Source: CAJGCS01 sp045589955 (GTDB taxonomy: Bacteria > Bacillota_I > Bacilli_A > ML615J-28 > CAG-313). Taken from it: a stretch of 64,000 bases of DNA. Within the stretch, counting starts at the first letter, position 1. The number at the start of each line of letters is the position of its first letter. The stretch spans positions 1 through 64,000 of the forward strand of contig JAZNQD010000009.1 of the NCBI GenBank assembly GCA_045589955.1. The letters run 5' to 3'. Shown here in pieces: positions 15,872 through 24,532 of the stretch. Below the pieces are notes generated by a model. It saw nothing but the letters and a program-made list of their open reading frames with translations, made no database searches and was not told where the DNA came from. The position numbers and the translations under genes are program-made.

Positions 15872-16099
15872 TCAAATACATTTTCCATCAATATCACAGC
15901 CATCTTCATCATACCATTCTTCCCATCTTTTTTCCTCTTCATTCCATTCCTCACAGCCAAAGACATTCCACTGTACGCTTTTATCTAATAAATCAGATTT
16001 AGCTAAAGCATCAATCAGAATTTTTGCATGTGTTAAGTCCGAAGCTCTATGATATGTTGTTTCCCCGTTTCTAATGTGATATATTCTTAATTTACTCAT
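15872..16099 (-). CDS. hypothetical protein
   Basis: 75 residues: an alpha/beta start (SKLRIYHIRNGE) and a Trp/Glu-rich C-terminus (EEWNEEEKRWEEW) with two cysteines. GGAGGAGG upstream. No family recognised. Confidence 0.7.
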   Translation of the reverse strand: MSKLRIYHIRNGETTYHRASDLTHAKILIDALAKSDLLDKSVQWNVFGCEEWNEEEKRWEEWYDEDGCDIDGKCI

Positions 16100-16335
16100 T
16101 TCAGTACCTCCTCCATTTTGGTTTTTAACTTACTTAAACTTTTCATACAAGATTGCTTTTTTATATCTGAGCCAAGTCCACAAGAAAAATGGAATTCTGT
16201 ACCAATCAAATTTTCATGAAAAAATTCTTTACACTCTTTAAGTAATTCTTTGAGCTGCCTATTTTCTTGTTTCAAGCATTCAATTTCTTTTATCTTTTCC
16301 AAATCTTCATAACTTTCTATTATTCCATTTTTCAT
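16096..16335 (-). CDS. leucine-zipper protein (copy 1)
   Basis: 79 residues. The coiled coil ECLKQENRQLKELLKECKEF is followed by a short domain and a helix ending MEEVLK. It resembles the gene at 18487 (zipper, short linker, IDEALK end). Probably a dimer; role unknown. Confidence 0.7.
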   Translation of the reverse strand: MKNGIIESYEDLEKIKEIECLKQENRQLKELLKECKEFFHENLIGTEFHFSCGLGSDIKKQSCMKSLSKLKTKMEEVLK

Positions 16336-16344
16336 TTCAACCCC

Positions 16345-16554
16345 TCACTTATTCTTAAATTCTTTACTGCTCACAGCTTCTTGCCAACTTGGATACTCAG
16401 CTATTAAAACCGCCTCTCTAATATTTGTTTCTGGTGTTCTACCACAACTACCATCACTAAAAATTGTTGAAATTCCATTTATCATATTTGAAACTACATA
16501 TATAGTATTACTAACACGGTTTCTATATATCTGTCCCACTTTGATTTCCAACAT
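16345..16554 (-). CDS. VGQIY-family small protein (copy 2)
   Basis: 69 residues. IKVGQIYRN, IYVVSNM and AEYPSWQEAVSSKEF match copy 1 at 14642. The start at 16554 gives AAGG nine bases of spacing and aligns with copy 1. Confidence 0.75.
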   Translation of the reverse strand: MLEIKVGQIYRNRVSNTIYVVSNMINGISTIFSDGSCGRTPETNIREAVLIAEYPSWQEAVSSKEFKNK

Positions 16555-16711
16555 CTTTTTCATCCTTTTTTATTTCAATAACCGCTTTATCAAAACTTTC
16601 CTCGAGGTATAAATTCGCATAATGCATAGCTTCACAAATACAATCTTCTTTCTTAGGAGCTTGCCCTCTCACATTTATAATCCCATTTAATTTAATCGTG
16701 AACTTCCACAT
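16523..16711 (-). CDS. hypothetical protein
   Basis: 62 residues, MWKFTIKLNG start, helix, charged tail. GAGGAG seven bases before the ATG at 16711. Overlaps the following gene by 32 bases, the longest overlap in this operon. Confidence 0.65.
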   Translation of the reverse strand: MWKFTIKLNGIINVRGQAPKKEDCICEAMHYANLYLEESFDKAVIEIKKDEKDVGNQSGTDI

Positions 16712-16943
16712 CAAATAACTCCTCTAACTTCGCTTTAGATTTACCAATATATGTAAAGTTTGTAAAAAAGACTATATCTTCATGTATATTTGGCTCACCA
16801 TCATCTTCAATAACTACAAACGATGTAATTTTTTCCGAACCTTCTCGAAAAATATCAGTAGACGTTTTTTTACTTATAACAACCATCTTAACGCCATTTT
16901 TATATTGCCATACATCTCCGATTTCTACCTCTTCTTTACTCAT
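16692..16943 (-). CDS. hypothetical protein, distantly VGQIY-like
   Basis: 83 residues. VEIGDVWQYKNGVKMVVIS echoes the VGQIY...YVV pattern of 14642 and 16345 but the C-terminal half differs. A diverged relative is possible. Confidence 0.65.
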   Translation of the reverse strand: MSKEEVEIGDVWQYKNGVKMVVISKKTSTDIFREGSEKITSFVVIEDDGEPNIHEDIVFFTNFTYIGKSKAKLEELFDVEVHD

Positions 16944-16948
16944 CTATT

Positions 16949-17182
16949 CTACTCCCTATAATCATCATAGATTTCAATTTCCGGTAGATACGCTTCATTA
17001 TCATATGTAATCAAAACAATACTATTTCCATACTTTGTTGTAAATTCACATAAATGTTTAAGGTCTTTTATTTCTACAACCCACACTTCTTTATTTTCTT
17101 GAGAATTATATTCACGTATGGCCTCATCACATGGTTTGTTTTTACTATGCATACTTGTTCTGCCTACTATAAACTTCATCAT
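16949..17182 (-). CDS. hypothetical phage protein
   Basis: 77 residues, alpha/beta. KFIVGRTSMHSKNKPC then DEAIRE is a pattern I have seen in other Bacillota phage proteins of unknown function. Overlaps its upstream neighbour by four bases. Confidence 0.7.
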   Translation of the reverse strand: MMKFIVGRTSMHSKNKPCDEAIREYNSQENKEVWVVEIKDLKHLCEFTTKYGNSIVLITYDNEAYLPEIEIYDDYRE

Positions 17183-17649
17183 TTCTTTCCTCCTTGCTCT
17201 TCTTTATATACATCTTCAATAATATGATCATCTAAATTAGATAAAATCGCTGTAAGTTCAGATAGACTTTCGAGATGGATAAAGTATGTTTGATAATAAC
17301 CCCATGAAAAAGAATAGCTTGATACACGTCCATCTACTTTTTTTACCTCATTTGGTACCGGTACTTCATAAATAATTAAAAAACCAGAATTTAAAACTTG
17401 ACAAACAAATTCTGACCAAAAAGCTTCTTCCTTTTCAGCATCACTATCAAAATCTTCTTCATCAAATTTTTGTAAAGCATCTTCCCTTAATGTCCAACCG
17501 CTTATAATTTGTTGATCTCTAACTGCTTCACATATTTCACTTTTTAAATCATCAAAGTTATCTTCAAGCTTAGATAAATCGCAGCAAGGTATAATTTTAC
17601 AACGTCCATTATAAGTTGTTTTAAGATCTTTTATTTTTAATTTTGTCAT
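17179..17649 (-). CDS. hypothetical acidic protein
   Basis: 156 residues, acidic middle (DEEDFDSDAEKEE), alternating strands and helices; no family recognised. GGAG upstream. Confidence 0.7.
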   Translation of the reverse strand: MTKLKIKDLKTTYNGRCKIIPCCDLSKLEDNFDDLKSEICEAVRDQQIISGWTLREDALQKFDEEDFDSDAEKEEAFWSEFVCQVLNSGFLIIYEVPVPNEVKKVDGRVSSYSFSWGYYQTYFIHLESLSELTAILSNLDDHIIEDVYKEEQGGKK

Positions 17650-17660
17650 ACTTTTGTCTC

Positions 17661-18119
17661 CTAATCAGAAAGTCCACGCTTATCAAAATATGTAATTAAC
17701 TTATCCCATATATCATCACTTTCAACAGTATCATCACCAACATTAAATGTAATGTTTTTCAATTCTTCAAGATCTAAAGCGTTTATATCGCAAGGATTAT
17801 AAGAAAGAACGGTATGCCTATATTCTTCCTCTCCGTCCCAAGTTAATTTTCTAATTGGTTTAAAATCTTCATATGAAGTAAATGTACTACAAGATAAGAA
17901 ACAATCTTTTTCTGAACACCATCTGGCACTTGTGATATCCATTTTCCAACTGTAACTATTACTATACCGTTTGCTTGTTTTTATAAATTCAAACGTTTGG
18001 TATCTTGCACCATCCTCTAACATCTCTTTAGCAATAATAGGAAACACAAAACAACTTTCTTTGCTAATATGACGTTTCATTTTACGCTCAATATGTTTTT
18101 TCTTCAACCATTCAATCAC
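17661..18119 (-). CDS. hypothetical protein, GTG start
   Basis: 152 residues, basic N-terminal helix then a mixed domain with several cysteines. Start GTG at 18119 with GGAG seven bases before it, overlapping YopX copy 2 by four bases. No family recognised. Confidence 0.7.
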   Translation of the reverse strand: MIEWLKKKHIERKMKRHISKESCFVFPIIAKEMLEDGARYQTFEFIKTSKRYSNSYSWKMDITSARWCSEKDCFLSCSTFTSYEDFKPIRKLTWDGEEEYRHTVLSYNPCDINALDLEELKNITFNVGDDTVESDDIWDKLITYFDKRGLSD

Positions 18120-18490
18120 TTTGCTTCTCCTAATAAATCAACATTTTCGTTAATGTTACCGATAATTTCTATCTCGTTATTAAGATTAGTAAAAACAATA
18201 TTATCTGTTAAATAAAATCCTGACAAAATATTATTCCAAGCAACTATATATTTATAACCATTCTTAATAACAATATCGCCTTCATAAACAAGCTTTCCTT
18301 TTTTGTCTTTTACGCCAGTACATTGTTCAATTTTTACATAATCAGGTGGATAATTAGCATCCTTATATTCTTCTGGATTCATTAACCAGTGTATATTTTG
18401 TTCTATGGTAGATTGTAACCAATACGATTTTTCATATTTATCCCAAACTCTAAACTTAAACCTATTAATCACTTCTTCAACTGCTATCAT
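18116..18490 (-). CDS. YopX family protein (copy 2)
   Basis: 124 residues. FKFRVWDKY near the start, CTGVKDKKGKLVYEGDIV in the middle and IIGNINEN at the end are the classical YopX signature. Function unknown. Better match to the family than copy 1 at 9958. Confidence 0.88.
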   Translation of the reverse strand: MIAVEEVINRFKFRVWDKYEKSYWLQSTIEQNIHWLMNPEEYKDANYPPDYVKIEQCTGVKDKKGKLVYEGDIVIKNGYKYIVAWNNILSGFYLTDNIVFTNLNNEIEIIGNINENVDLLGEAK

Positions 18491-18687
18491 TTCAATGCCT
18501 CGTCTATTTTATCCAAAAGAATATCATCAATACAATGGTCCGGTACCTCATAGTTAATAAAATCTCGGCAACGCTTAAGTAATGCTTTGAGCTGTTGATT
18601 TTTTATCTCTAACTCTTTTATGCTTAAGTCTTGTTTTTGCTTGATATTTGAATTTTCACAATTCTCATTACATTGCTGTTCAACCAT
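18487..18687 (-). CDS. leucine-zipper protein (copy 2)
   Basis: 66 residues. A cysteine-bearing start, then the zipper KELEIKNQQLKALLKRCRDF, then LLDKIDEALK. ATG at 18687 follows GAGG by nine bases; the longer frame starts with TTG. First gene of the accessory operon, after the promoter at 18727-18755. Confidence 0.7.
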   Translation of the reverse strand: MVEQQCNENCENSNIKQKQDLSIKELEIKNQQLKALLKRCRDFINYEVPDHCIDDILLDKIDEALK

Positions 18688-18726
18688 ACGTCTTATCCTC
18701 AAAATTACTAAATATACTATATTATA

Positions 18727-18755
18727 ATAATATGCCAGTTAATTTATTTTGTAAA
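18727..18755 (-). promoter_or_regulatory. promoter of the accessory operon, GTTTTACA class
   Basis: Minus strand: TTTACA (18755-18750), 17-base spacer, TATTAT (18732-18727). No other promoter of this class is seen until 8844, so one transcript may cover almost 10 kb of small genes. Confidence 0.85.
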
Positions 18756-18833
18756 ACCATATTTGTCTAATAATAAATAAGTTCCAAATACTATGATATC
18801 TAATTAATTGTCTTTAATAAAGGAATAAATTTA

Positions 18834-20129
18834 ATGCCCGTATATTTTAAAAATACTTCTCATGACATCGTATTTGGAGAAAGCCCAATTGAAAAAATGG
18901 GTGGAGATAAAGTAATATTTTCTATGTATGGTGAGGATATTCCTGTTGTATTAGAAGATGGAGAATGGGTTGTTAAAATTAAATGTAATCCATTTACCGT
19001 ATGGTATTTAACCAATAAAGGTAATTTCTATGGATGTGGTAAAAATGATAAAGGTCAACAAGGAAGTGGTGACACTGAAACCGTAACTACATTTACTAAA
19101 AGAGCTGAAAATGTTATAGATTTTGATTGTTCGGAGTATACAACTTGGTATATAGATAATAATAATTTATATGGATGCGGATATAATAATAGAGGACAAC
19201 AAGGTGATGGTACGAAAAATGATGTTTTAACATTTACTAAAAGATCTAATGGTGCTAATAAAATTGTATGTTGTGTTGATAGTGATGCTACTTGGTATAT
19301 TACAATCACTGGCGACTTATATGGTTGTGGTTCGGGTAGCTATGGAAAACAAGGAAGTGGTGATAATACTGATGTAACCAAATTCACTAAAAGAGCTTCT
19401 AATGTTAGAGATGTAGCAAGTTCAACGTCAGCCACTTTTTATATCACAAACGACGATGATCTTTATGGTTGTGGGCATGCGTTAGGTTGTGGCGCAGAAA
19501 GCGATGTAAAAAGTTTTGTAAAAAGAAGCTCAAATGTCAAAAAAGTAAAATGCTACCAAAACGTTACTTGGTATCTAACAAATAACGGTAATTTATATGG
19601 TTGTGGTCAAAATAATAATGGTCAACAAGGAAGTGATGATGGCTATACCACTCATACGTATCTGTTCACAAAACGTGCTTCGAATGTAAAAGATTTCGAT
19701 TGTAGTTCAGTTGTTACTTGGTATGTTAAAACCGACGGTACAATGTATGGTTGTGGGTTAGCATCAGATTATCAACAAGGAAGTGGCTCAACATACAATA
19801 TTACAAGATTCACTAAAAGAGCAGAGAATGTTAAAGAAGTTATTTGTACAGATGATAGTTTGAGTTATCCTACTTTCTATATTACAAACAATGATGAATT
19901 ATTCGGTTGTGGTAAAAATACAATGTATACACTAGGAACCAACAATTCCACAACGGTTAAAAAATTTACTAAAATAGCTGAAGGTGTAAAGAATTTTAAT
20001 TGTAGTCGTAATAATTCATATTATACAACTGAAAATAACGAACTATATGGCTGTGGTTATAATGCATACGGTCAATTGGGTGATACGGAAAACGCAAAAA
20101 TATTTACTAAGATTGAACTTCCAAAATAA
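18834..20129 (+). CDS. RCC1-repeat beta-propeller protein (copy 1), probable virion adhesin
   Basis: 431 residues. Residues 1-45 form a short domain (MPVYFKNTSHDIVFG, then IEKMGGDKVIFSMYGE) shared with the convergent gene at 20212. The rest is eight repeats of the RCC1 type, each with a core such as LYGCGYNNRGQQG followed by TFTKRAENV, which should fold as a beta propeller. Such proteins, with an N-terminal attachment domain of the K..G...V..Y.G type, are usual in phage tail adhesins. AAAGGA lies upstream. No clear GYTTTACW promoter is seen on the plus strand, so it may be a late gene. Confidence 0.8.
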   Translation: MPVYFKNTSHDIVFGESPIEKMGGDKVIFSMYGEDIPVVLEDGEWVVKIKCNPFTVWYLTNKGNFYGCGKNDKGQQGSGDTETVTTFTKRAENVIDFDCSEYTTWYIDNNNLYGCGYNNRGQQGDGTKNDVLTFTKRSNGANKIVCCVDSDATWYITITGDLYGCGSGSYGKQGSGDNTDVTKFTKRASNVRDVASSTSATFYITNDDDLYGCGHALGCGAESDVKSFVKRSSNVKKVKCYQNVTWYLTNNGNLYGCGQNNNGQQGSDDGYTTHTYLFTKRASNVKDFDCSSVVTWYVKTDGTMYGCGLASDYQQGSGSTYNITRFTKRAENVKEVICTDDSLSYPTFYITNNDELFGCGKNTMYTLGTNNSTTVKKFTKIAEGVKNFNCSRNNSYYTTENNELYGCGYNAYGQLGDTENAKIFTKIELPK

Positions 20130-20155
20130 GAAGGAAATTAATAATAGCTTATAAT

Positions 20156-20192
20156 AAAAAAGACTCCTTTCTTTAATTAGATTGGAGTCTTT
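20156..20192. terminator. bidirectional terminator between convergent propeller genes
   Basis: Nine-base arms AAAGACTCC/GGAGTCTTT around a 16-base loop, with A/T runs on both outer sides. Confidence 0.85.
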
Positions 20193-20211
20193 ACCTTTTT
20201 TTGCCGTACTA

Positions 20212-21555
20212 TTAATGTTTATGCTCAACAAATTCTAATGAATATGGAATATATGTAGCATTTTCTACATTACGTGTATCACCTAAACCTAATTGTCCAT
20301 TTTCATTAGTACCTGCACCAAATAGGCTTCCTACGGTTAATGCTTTATACCAAAGTGTACTATGAGAAACTTGACAAAAATCTACATTTTCAGCAGCTTT
20401 AGTGAAAGTATTTACTTGATTCTTATGACCTAAACCTAATTGTCCATAGTTATTTTTTCCGGTTACATAAAGATTATTATCTTTATCGACATAACAAGTC
20501 ATATTCAATGTACTTTCTACTTGTTTTACATTAGATGCTATTTTTATAAATGTATATGAATCGGTTGTAATACCATCGCCACGTTGTCCGTTAGCACCGT
20601 CTCCGGTAAAATATAAATCGTCATTATTATCTATATAAATAGTAGAATAAGAATTGCTTCTTCCGGTATAAATGTCTTTAACGTTTGTTGCGACTTGAAC
20701 AAATGTATTTGGGATATTTGTGTCACCAGTTCCTAATTGTCCATTTGAATTAGTACCATATGCAAATAGTTTATTGTCTTTGGTCAAATAATAATAATGA
20801 TTTTGAATATATACTTTTTTAACATTTGAACCACATTTAGTAAACGTAGTACTCCAAGGTGCGGCTGTTTTACTTGGACAATGACCTGCTATATATAAAT
20901 TATCGTTTACATCAATATAACAGACATTTGAAGTAGTTACTTGAAAATCTATTACGTTATCAGCTATTTTAACAAAGTCGTTTATTTCATTTTTATGACC
21001 TAAACCTAATTGTCCTCTACTATTATATCCACATCCATATAAATTACCATCAAAGTCTAAATAACATATTACAGAATAACTAGTTCCTTCTGCTTTTTTA
21101 ACATTAGATGCTATTTTACAAAAACTATCATAAAAATCTGTAGTATTTAAGCTAGAGGAATATAAATCATTATTATTATCGATATATAGTGTTAAACCAG
21201 GATCTGTAAAAAAAGACTTAACGTTAGTTGCACGTAATTCAATATTAGATTTTCTACTATTATCTATATATTCCCAGTTTTCTGACCTAGGATCCCCTAT
21301 TTCAATATATCCTGGTTCACCCATTTGTCCAAAACCATTATCACCGCATCCCCAAAGTTCACCATTAGATAACAAATAGAAGGTAGTATCATAAGTAGTT
21401 TGAAGATCAATTAAAGTTTCAATATTTAAATTCGGTTGTATTGGTGGTTCTTCGCCATACATACTATAAGCAACTGCATTATCTCCTCCCATCTTTTCGA
21501 TAGGTTTAACTCCAAAAGCAATATCATAACTTGTATTATTCAAATAAATGGGCAT
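20212..21555 (-). CDS. RCC1-repeat beta-propeller protein (copy 2), probable virion adhesin
   Basis: 447 residues. The N-terminal 35 residues (MPIYLNNTSYDIAFG, then IEKMGGDNA, then YSMYGEE) are clearly homologous to those of copy 1. Eight repeats follow (NSRGQLGLG, NENGQLGLGD and others), closer to canonical RCC1/BLIP-II than copy 1. A 22-residue tail ends KH. CGGAG precedes the ATG, three bases after the stop of the propeller gene at 21559. Confidence 0.8.
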   Translation of the reverse strand: MPIYLNNTSYDIAFGVKPIEKMGGDNAVAYSMYGEEPPIQPNLNIETLIDLQTTYDTTFYLLSNGELWGCGDNGFGQMGEPGYIEIGDPRSENWEYIDNSRKSNIELRATNVKSFFTDPGLTLYIDNNNDLYSSSLNTTDFYDSFCKIASNVKKAEGTSYSVICYLDFDGNLYGCGYNSRGQLGLGHKNEINDFVKIADNVIDFQVTTSNVCYIDVNDNLYIAGHCPSKTAAPWSTTFTKCGSNVKKVYIQNHYYYLTKDNKLFAYGTNSNGQLGTGDTNIPNTFVQVATNVKDIYTGRSNSYSTIYIDNNDDLYFTGDGANGQRGDGITTDSYTFIKIASNVKQVESTLNMTCYVDKDNNLYVTGKNNYGQLGLGHKNQVNTFTKAAENVDFCQVSHSTLWYKALTVGSLFGAGTNENGQLGLGDTRNVENATYIPYSLEFVEHKH

Positions 21556-21558
21556 CTT

Positions 21559-22737
21559 CTACTCCGTTACTGTTCTTACTTTAACTTGTTCGTTTAGTCC
21601 TGCTGTATTTGCCGCATAACCAGTAATTGTATTTTCACTTATGTTATAGAATTTATAAGGCAAACAAGAATATCCAGACTCCGTTTTTAAATCAACTACA
21701 ATTGTTTGCCCTGTGCTATTATAATTTACAAAAGCCGCGCGACTTAAATCTTTTGAAAATGTAATTGGACCCATAGGTATATTACTACCAAAATCAACGT
21801 TTAATGTTTTAAATTCACCGTTTTCATATTTAAAAATCTTATAAGTACAGTCTGAATTATCAGTATAAATTGCAGAGAGTGAGCCATTAAACGGATTAAA
21901 TGCAAAATAACAACCACTTTTATTCATGAAAGGTTGTAAATCAGGTAATGCTTCGCCTTCACTTAAAAAGTGTGGATTTTCTATGTCAGAAATATCGATT
22001 ATTATAAGTTTACTATTATTATCACAGATTAAATATTTATTGTCTAATGTAACGCCCATAATTGCAACATTAGTTGATGAAATTGTTTCAGTACCTAATG
22101 TACGACTAACGATTGCACCTGTATCATCAAATGTAAATAATTTAATTGAATTGTAAATACCTATGAATTCATTTTTATTATGTAGTTTTATAAGGCGACT
22201 TCCAGTTACAGAAGATAAGTTACCGGTATATGTTTCTAATGTTTCTCCTGAAGTCAAATCCACTTTACAAATAGTATGCTTTCCACTAATGTATTTGCAC
22301 ATATACTCGTCACCTAAATAGTAATCATTATCTGTATTAGCATCCTTCCAGTTATAAAAGCTGTCTGTTCTACCTTCACGTGTAAAAATTGAATCGTTGA
22401 TACCATATCTTAACTGAGCATTATGATTATATCTAACATTGCAATAACACGATAAAGTTAGTCTTGTACCAACTGTATTATCGATAATAGATATACCTTC
22501 ATCGAAAGAAAATACCATGTTTCCAGTTAAATCTAATACTGTACCGTAACCATTAAGATTATTTGTTTTACTTTTTACTGTTAATGCATTGTCTACAGTT
22601 TGTTCTTCTTTATTTAACCAAACTTTATCACCTTCATTGATTACCACACCTGTTTTGTTAATAGCCGCAATTTGTGTTCCTGTTGATTTAGCTGGATGAA
22701 ATAGATCAACTTGCTTTCCACCATATAGAATCGTCAT
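21559..22737 (-). CDS. beta-propeller structural protein, probable adhesin
   Basis: 392 residues. The first 50 residues (GGKQVDLFHPAKSTG, then INEGDKVWLNK) look like the attachment domain of phage tail-tip or fibre proteins. The rest has repeated hydrophobic strands with a GVTLDNKYLICDNNS, IDISDIENPHF pattern, fitting a WD40/LVIVD-like propeller. Likely a virion protein co-transcribed with the RCC1 protein. No GYTTTACW promoter is seen upstream; a TATAAT lies in the gap at 22738-22842. Confidence 0.7.
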   Translation of the reverse strand: MTILYGGKQVDLFHPAKSTGTQIAAINKTGVVINEGDKVWLNKEEQTVDNALTVKSKTNNLNGYGTVLDLTGNMVFSFDEGISIIDNTVGTRLTLSCYCNVRYNHNAQLRYGINDSIFTREGRTDSFYNWKDANTDNDYYLGDEYMCKYISGKHTICKVDLTSGETLETYTGNLSSVTGSRLIKLHNKNEFIGIYNSIKLFTFDDTGAIVSRTLGTETISSTNVAIMGVTLDNKYLICDNNSKLIIIDISDIENPHFLSEGEALPDLQPFMNKSGCYFAFNPFNGSLSAIYTDNSDCTYKIFKYENGEFKTLNVDFGSNIPMGPITFSKDLSRAAFVNYNSTGQTIVVDLKTESGYSCLPYKFYNISENTITGYAANTAGLNEQVKVRTVTE

Positions 22738-22842
22738 TTTAATAAGCTCTCTTAAAAGGAATTAAATATTATATTAGTATTGAATTGACTATATGTTATA
22801 AGAACTAAAAAATGGCTTATCTTTACTTATGGCGCTAAATGT

Positions 22843-23853
22843 CTAATCAATGTTTACATCTATTATATTTTTAATTTTAAGCACTTTACTATTAAGCTTT
22901 TCAAATTCACTTCTAGGCATAATGATATATTCATCAGTAATTTCAGCGTCACTGACTGATTTACATAAATCTATAAATATATTAATTAACTTTCTAAATA
23001 ACTCACGCTCTTTTAAACTATTTGCCTTATCTTCATTGTATATAAATTTTACATATTCACCTTTATATTTTTCAATAAATTCGCGACTAATTGTTTCTCG
23101 ATCTATTTTAATAGGGCAATACCAAGTATAAAGTATATGATGGTCACCTAACATATCATTCCAAATAGTATTGGTTAAAATAAATAAAGTTGTTTCATCT
23201 TTATCTTTAACTCTTGCTAGACGCTTAGGATCATAAGCATTTAAACTTGTTAAAATATTTCTACCCTTTGCATATTCCATTAATGGTTTAATTCTACCAG
23301 GATGTGACATTTTTCTAATTGCAGTTTCAATTATTTGTCTTATTCTTTGTGTACATACACCTTCTTCTTTAGCTATTTCTGCTAGCGTATAATCATTAAA
23401 ATACCTAAGTCTTATTATTTCAGCTTCTCTTGGAGAAAGAGTATTGATAAGTTTCTCAATTTTGTTTCTTAATTCGGCTTGTTCTAATTCAGAATCCAAT
23501 GAGTATGTTAACATGTTCATCTCAGAACTTTGCATAGAAATCAATTCTATTTCTTGTTGACTGACTTCTTTGATGTATTTATTAGTTTCTACGACTTTAT
23601 AATTTTCTGGAAACAATTCATTTAATGGACATTTAAATATATCCATTAACTTTTTAACACTATTTTTTAATTCTCCGTCTTTTCTATTATATAAATCGCA
23701 CTTAAAATTAAGAAAGTCCCTAATTACTTGAATACTTATGCCAACTGTATCAGAAAAATTCTTTATTGTTCCATAATTATCATAAATCTTTTTATAGAGT
23801 AAATTGTTTTTTACTCTTAGCTCTACTCTATATTCTTTATCAAATTCTAACAT
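22843..23853 (-). CDS. hybrid regulator: XRE-like helix-turn-helix plus sigma-70 region 4
   Basis: 336 residues. An N-terminal XRE-like unit (about 18-75: IKNFSDTVGISIQVIRDFL) is followed, around residues 130-185, by a full sigma region 4: LSPREAEIIRLRYFNDYTLA, then EIAKEEGVCTQRIRQ and IETAIRKM. The C-terminal 140 residues are unrecognised. No region 2 is visible, so it is unlikely to act as a complete sigma factor. It may recruit host polymerase to phage promoters or redirect -35 recognition. ATG at 23853 has GGAG eight bases before it. Promoter with perfect TATAAT at 23888-23916. Confidence 0.85.
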   Translation of the reverse strand: MLEFDKEYRVELRVKNNLLYKKIYDNYGTIKNFSDTVGISIQVIRDFLNFKCDLYNRKDGELKNSVKKLMDIFKCPLNELFPENYKVVETNKYIKEVSQQEIELISMQSSEMNMLTYSLDSELEQAELRNKIEKLINTLSPREAEIIRLRYFNDYTLAEIAKEEGVCTQRIRQIIETAIRKMSHPGRIKPLMEYAKGRNILTSLNAYDPKRLARVKDKDETTLFILTNTIWNDMLGDHHILYTWYCPIKIDRETISREFIEKYKGEYVKFIYNEDKANSLKERELFRKLINIFIDLCKSVSDAEITDEYIIMPRSEFEKLNSKVLKIKNIIDVNID

Positions 23854-23887
23854 AACCAAAACTCCATTTTATCTATAATATAATAAT

Positions 23888-23916
23888 ATTATAAACTATA
23901 CTATGAATATAGTAAA
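23888..23916 (-). promoter_or_regulatory. promoter, GTTTTACT class
   Basis: Minus strand: TTTACT (23916-23911), 17-base spacer, perfect TATAAT (23893-23888). Drives the sigma-like regulator. Confidence 0.9.
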
Positions 23917-23964
23917 ACAGAATTTGCATTAAATATGAAATAAAGTAACTTTTTAATATAAAAA

Positions 23965-24378
23965 TTAATTACTAGGATTACCCAATATACGGATTAATCC
24001 AAATACGCCTTTAAAACCGTTTTTATTAACTTTAAAGGTATAACTGCAGGTTTTATAATCATTATAATTTTCAGCAAGAGTTAGACCAAAAACATTCATT
24101 ATTTCTTGGCATATCTCTTTACGCGAACCTGTGATATTTATAATAAAATAAATATCATCAGTATTTTGCCAAGTTTCTACAATATTATTTACTTGACTCA
24201 TAACCTTAGTTTTATGAAAAAGGCTTATTTCTTTTAATAGCTTAAATTTATTCTTTATATAAATACGTACTCTAAATTTTTTAAAAATGTATCTTTCTAT
24301 ATAACGTGAAATAGCTATATGCTTTTCTTCATAGTCCACTATAGTGTTATATGTTTCGTCGTCTAAACCGTAACTCAT
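23965..24378 (-). CDS. hypothetical protein ending in an LIRILG motif
   Basis: 137 residues. Beta strands around IYFIINITGS, a helix, more strands (YTFKV) and a final helix FKGVFGLIRILGN. This end is shared with several other small proteins in the window (24533, 27305, 33587, 33847, 56343). Start at 24378 chosen after the stop of the coiled-coil gene. Confidence 0.7.
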   Translation of the reverse strand: MSYGLDDETYNTIVDYEEKHIAISRYIERYIFKKFRVRIYIKNKFKLLKEISLFHKTKVMSQVNNIVETWQNTDDIYFIINITGSRKEICQEIMNVFGLTLAENYNDYKTCSYTFKVNKNGFKGVFGLIRILGNPSN

Positions 24379-24382
24379 ATGA

Positions 24383-24520
24383 TTATTTCTTCTTAATTGC
24401 ATCTTTTAAAGCATTATCAAGATCAGTTAACTTTTCAAGCAATTTATTATTACTTTTAACAAGTTCATCTAGTTTATTAGTTAACGATTCAATAATTTTA
24501 TATAATTCCATTTCAGTCAT
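24383..24520 (-). CDS. 45-residue coiled-coil protein
   Basis: MTEMELYKIIESLTNKL, then heptads to DNALKDAIKKK. AAAGGAG upstream. Below the usual length cutoff but with clear coupling to the gene at 23965, whose ATG lies four bases after its stop. Probably a dimeric helix. Confidence 0.65.
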   Translation of the reverse strand: MTEMELYKIIESLTNKLDELVKSNNKLLEKLTDLDNALKDAIKKK

Positions 24521-24532
24521 GTGTACTCCTTT

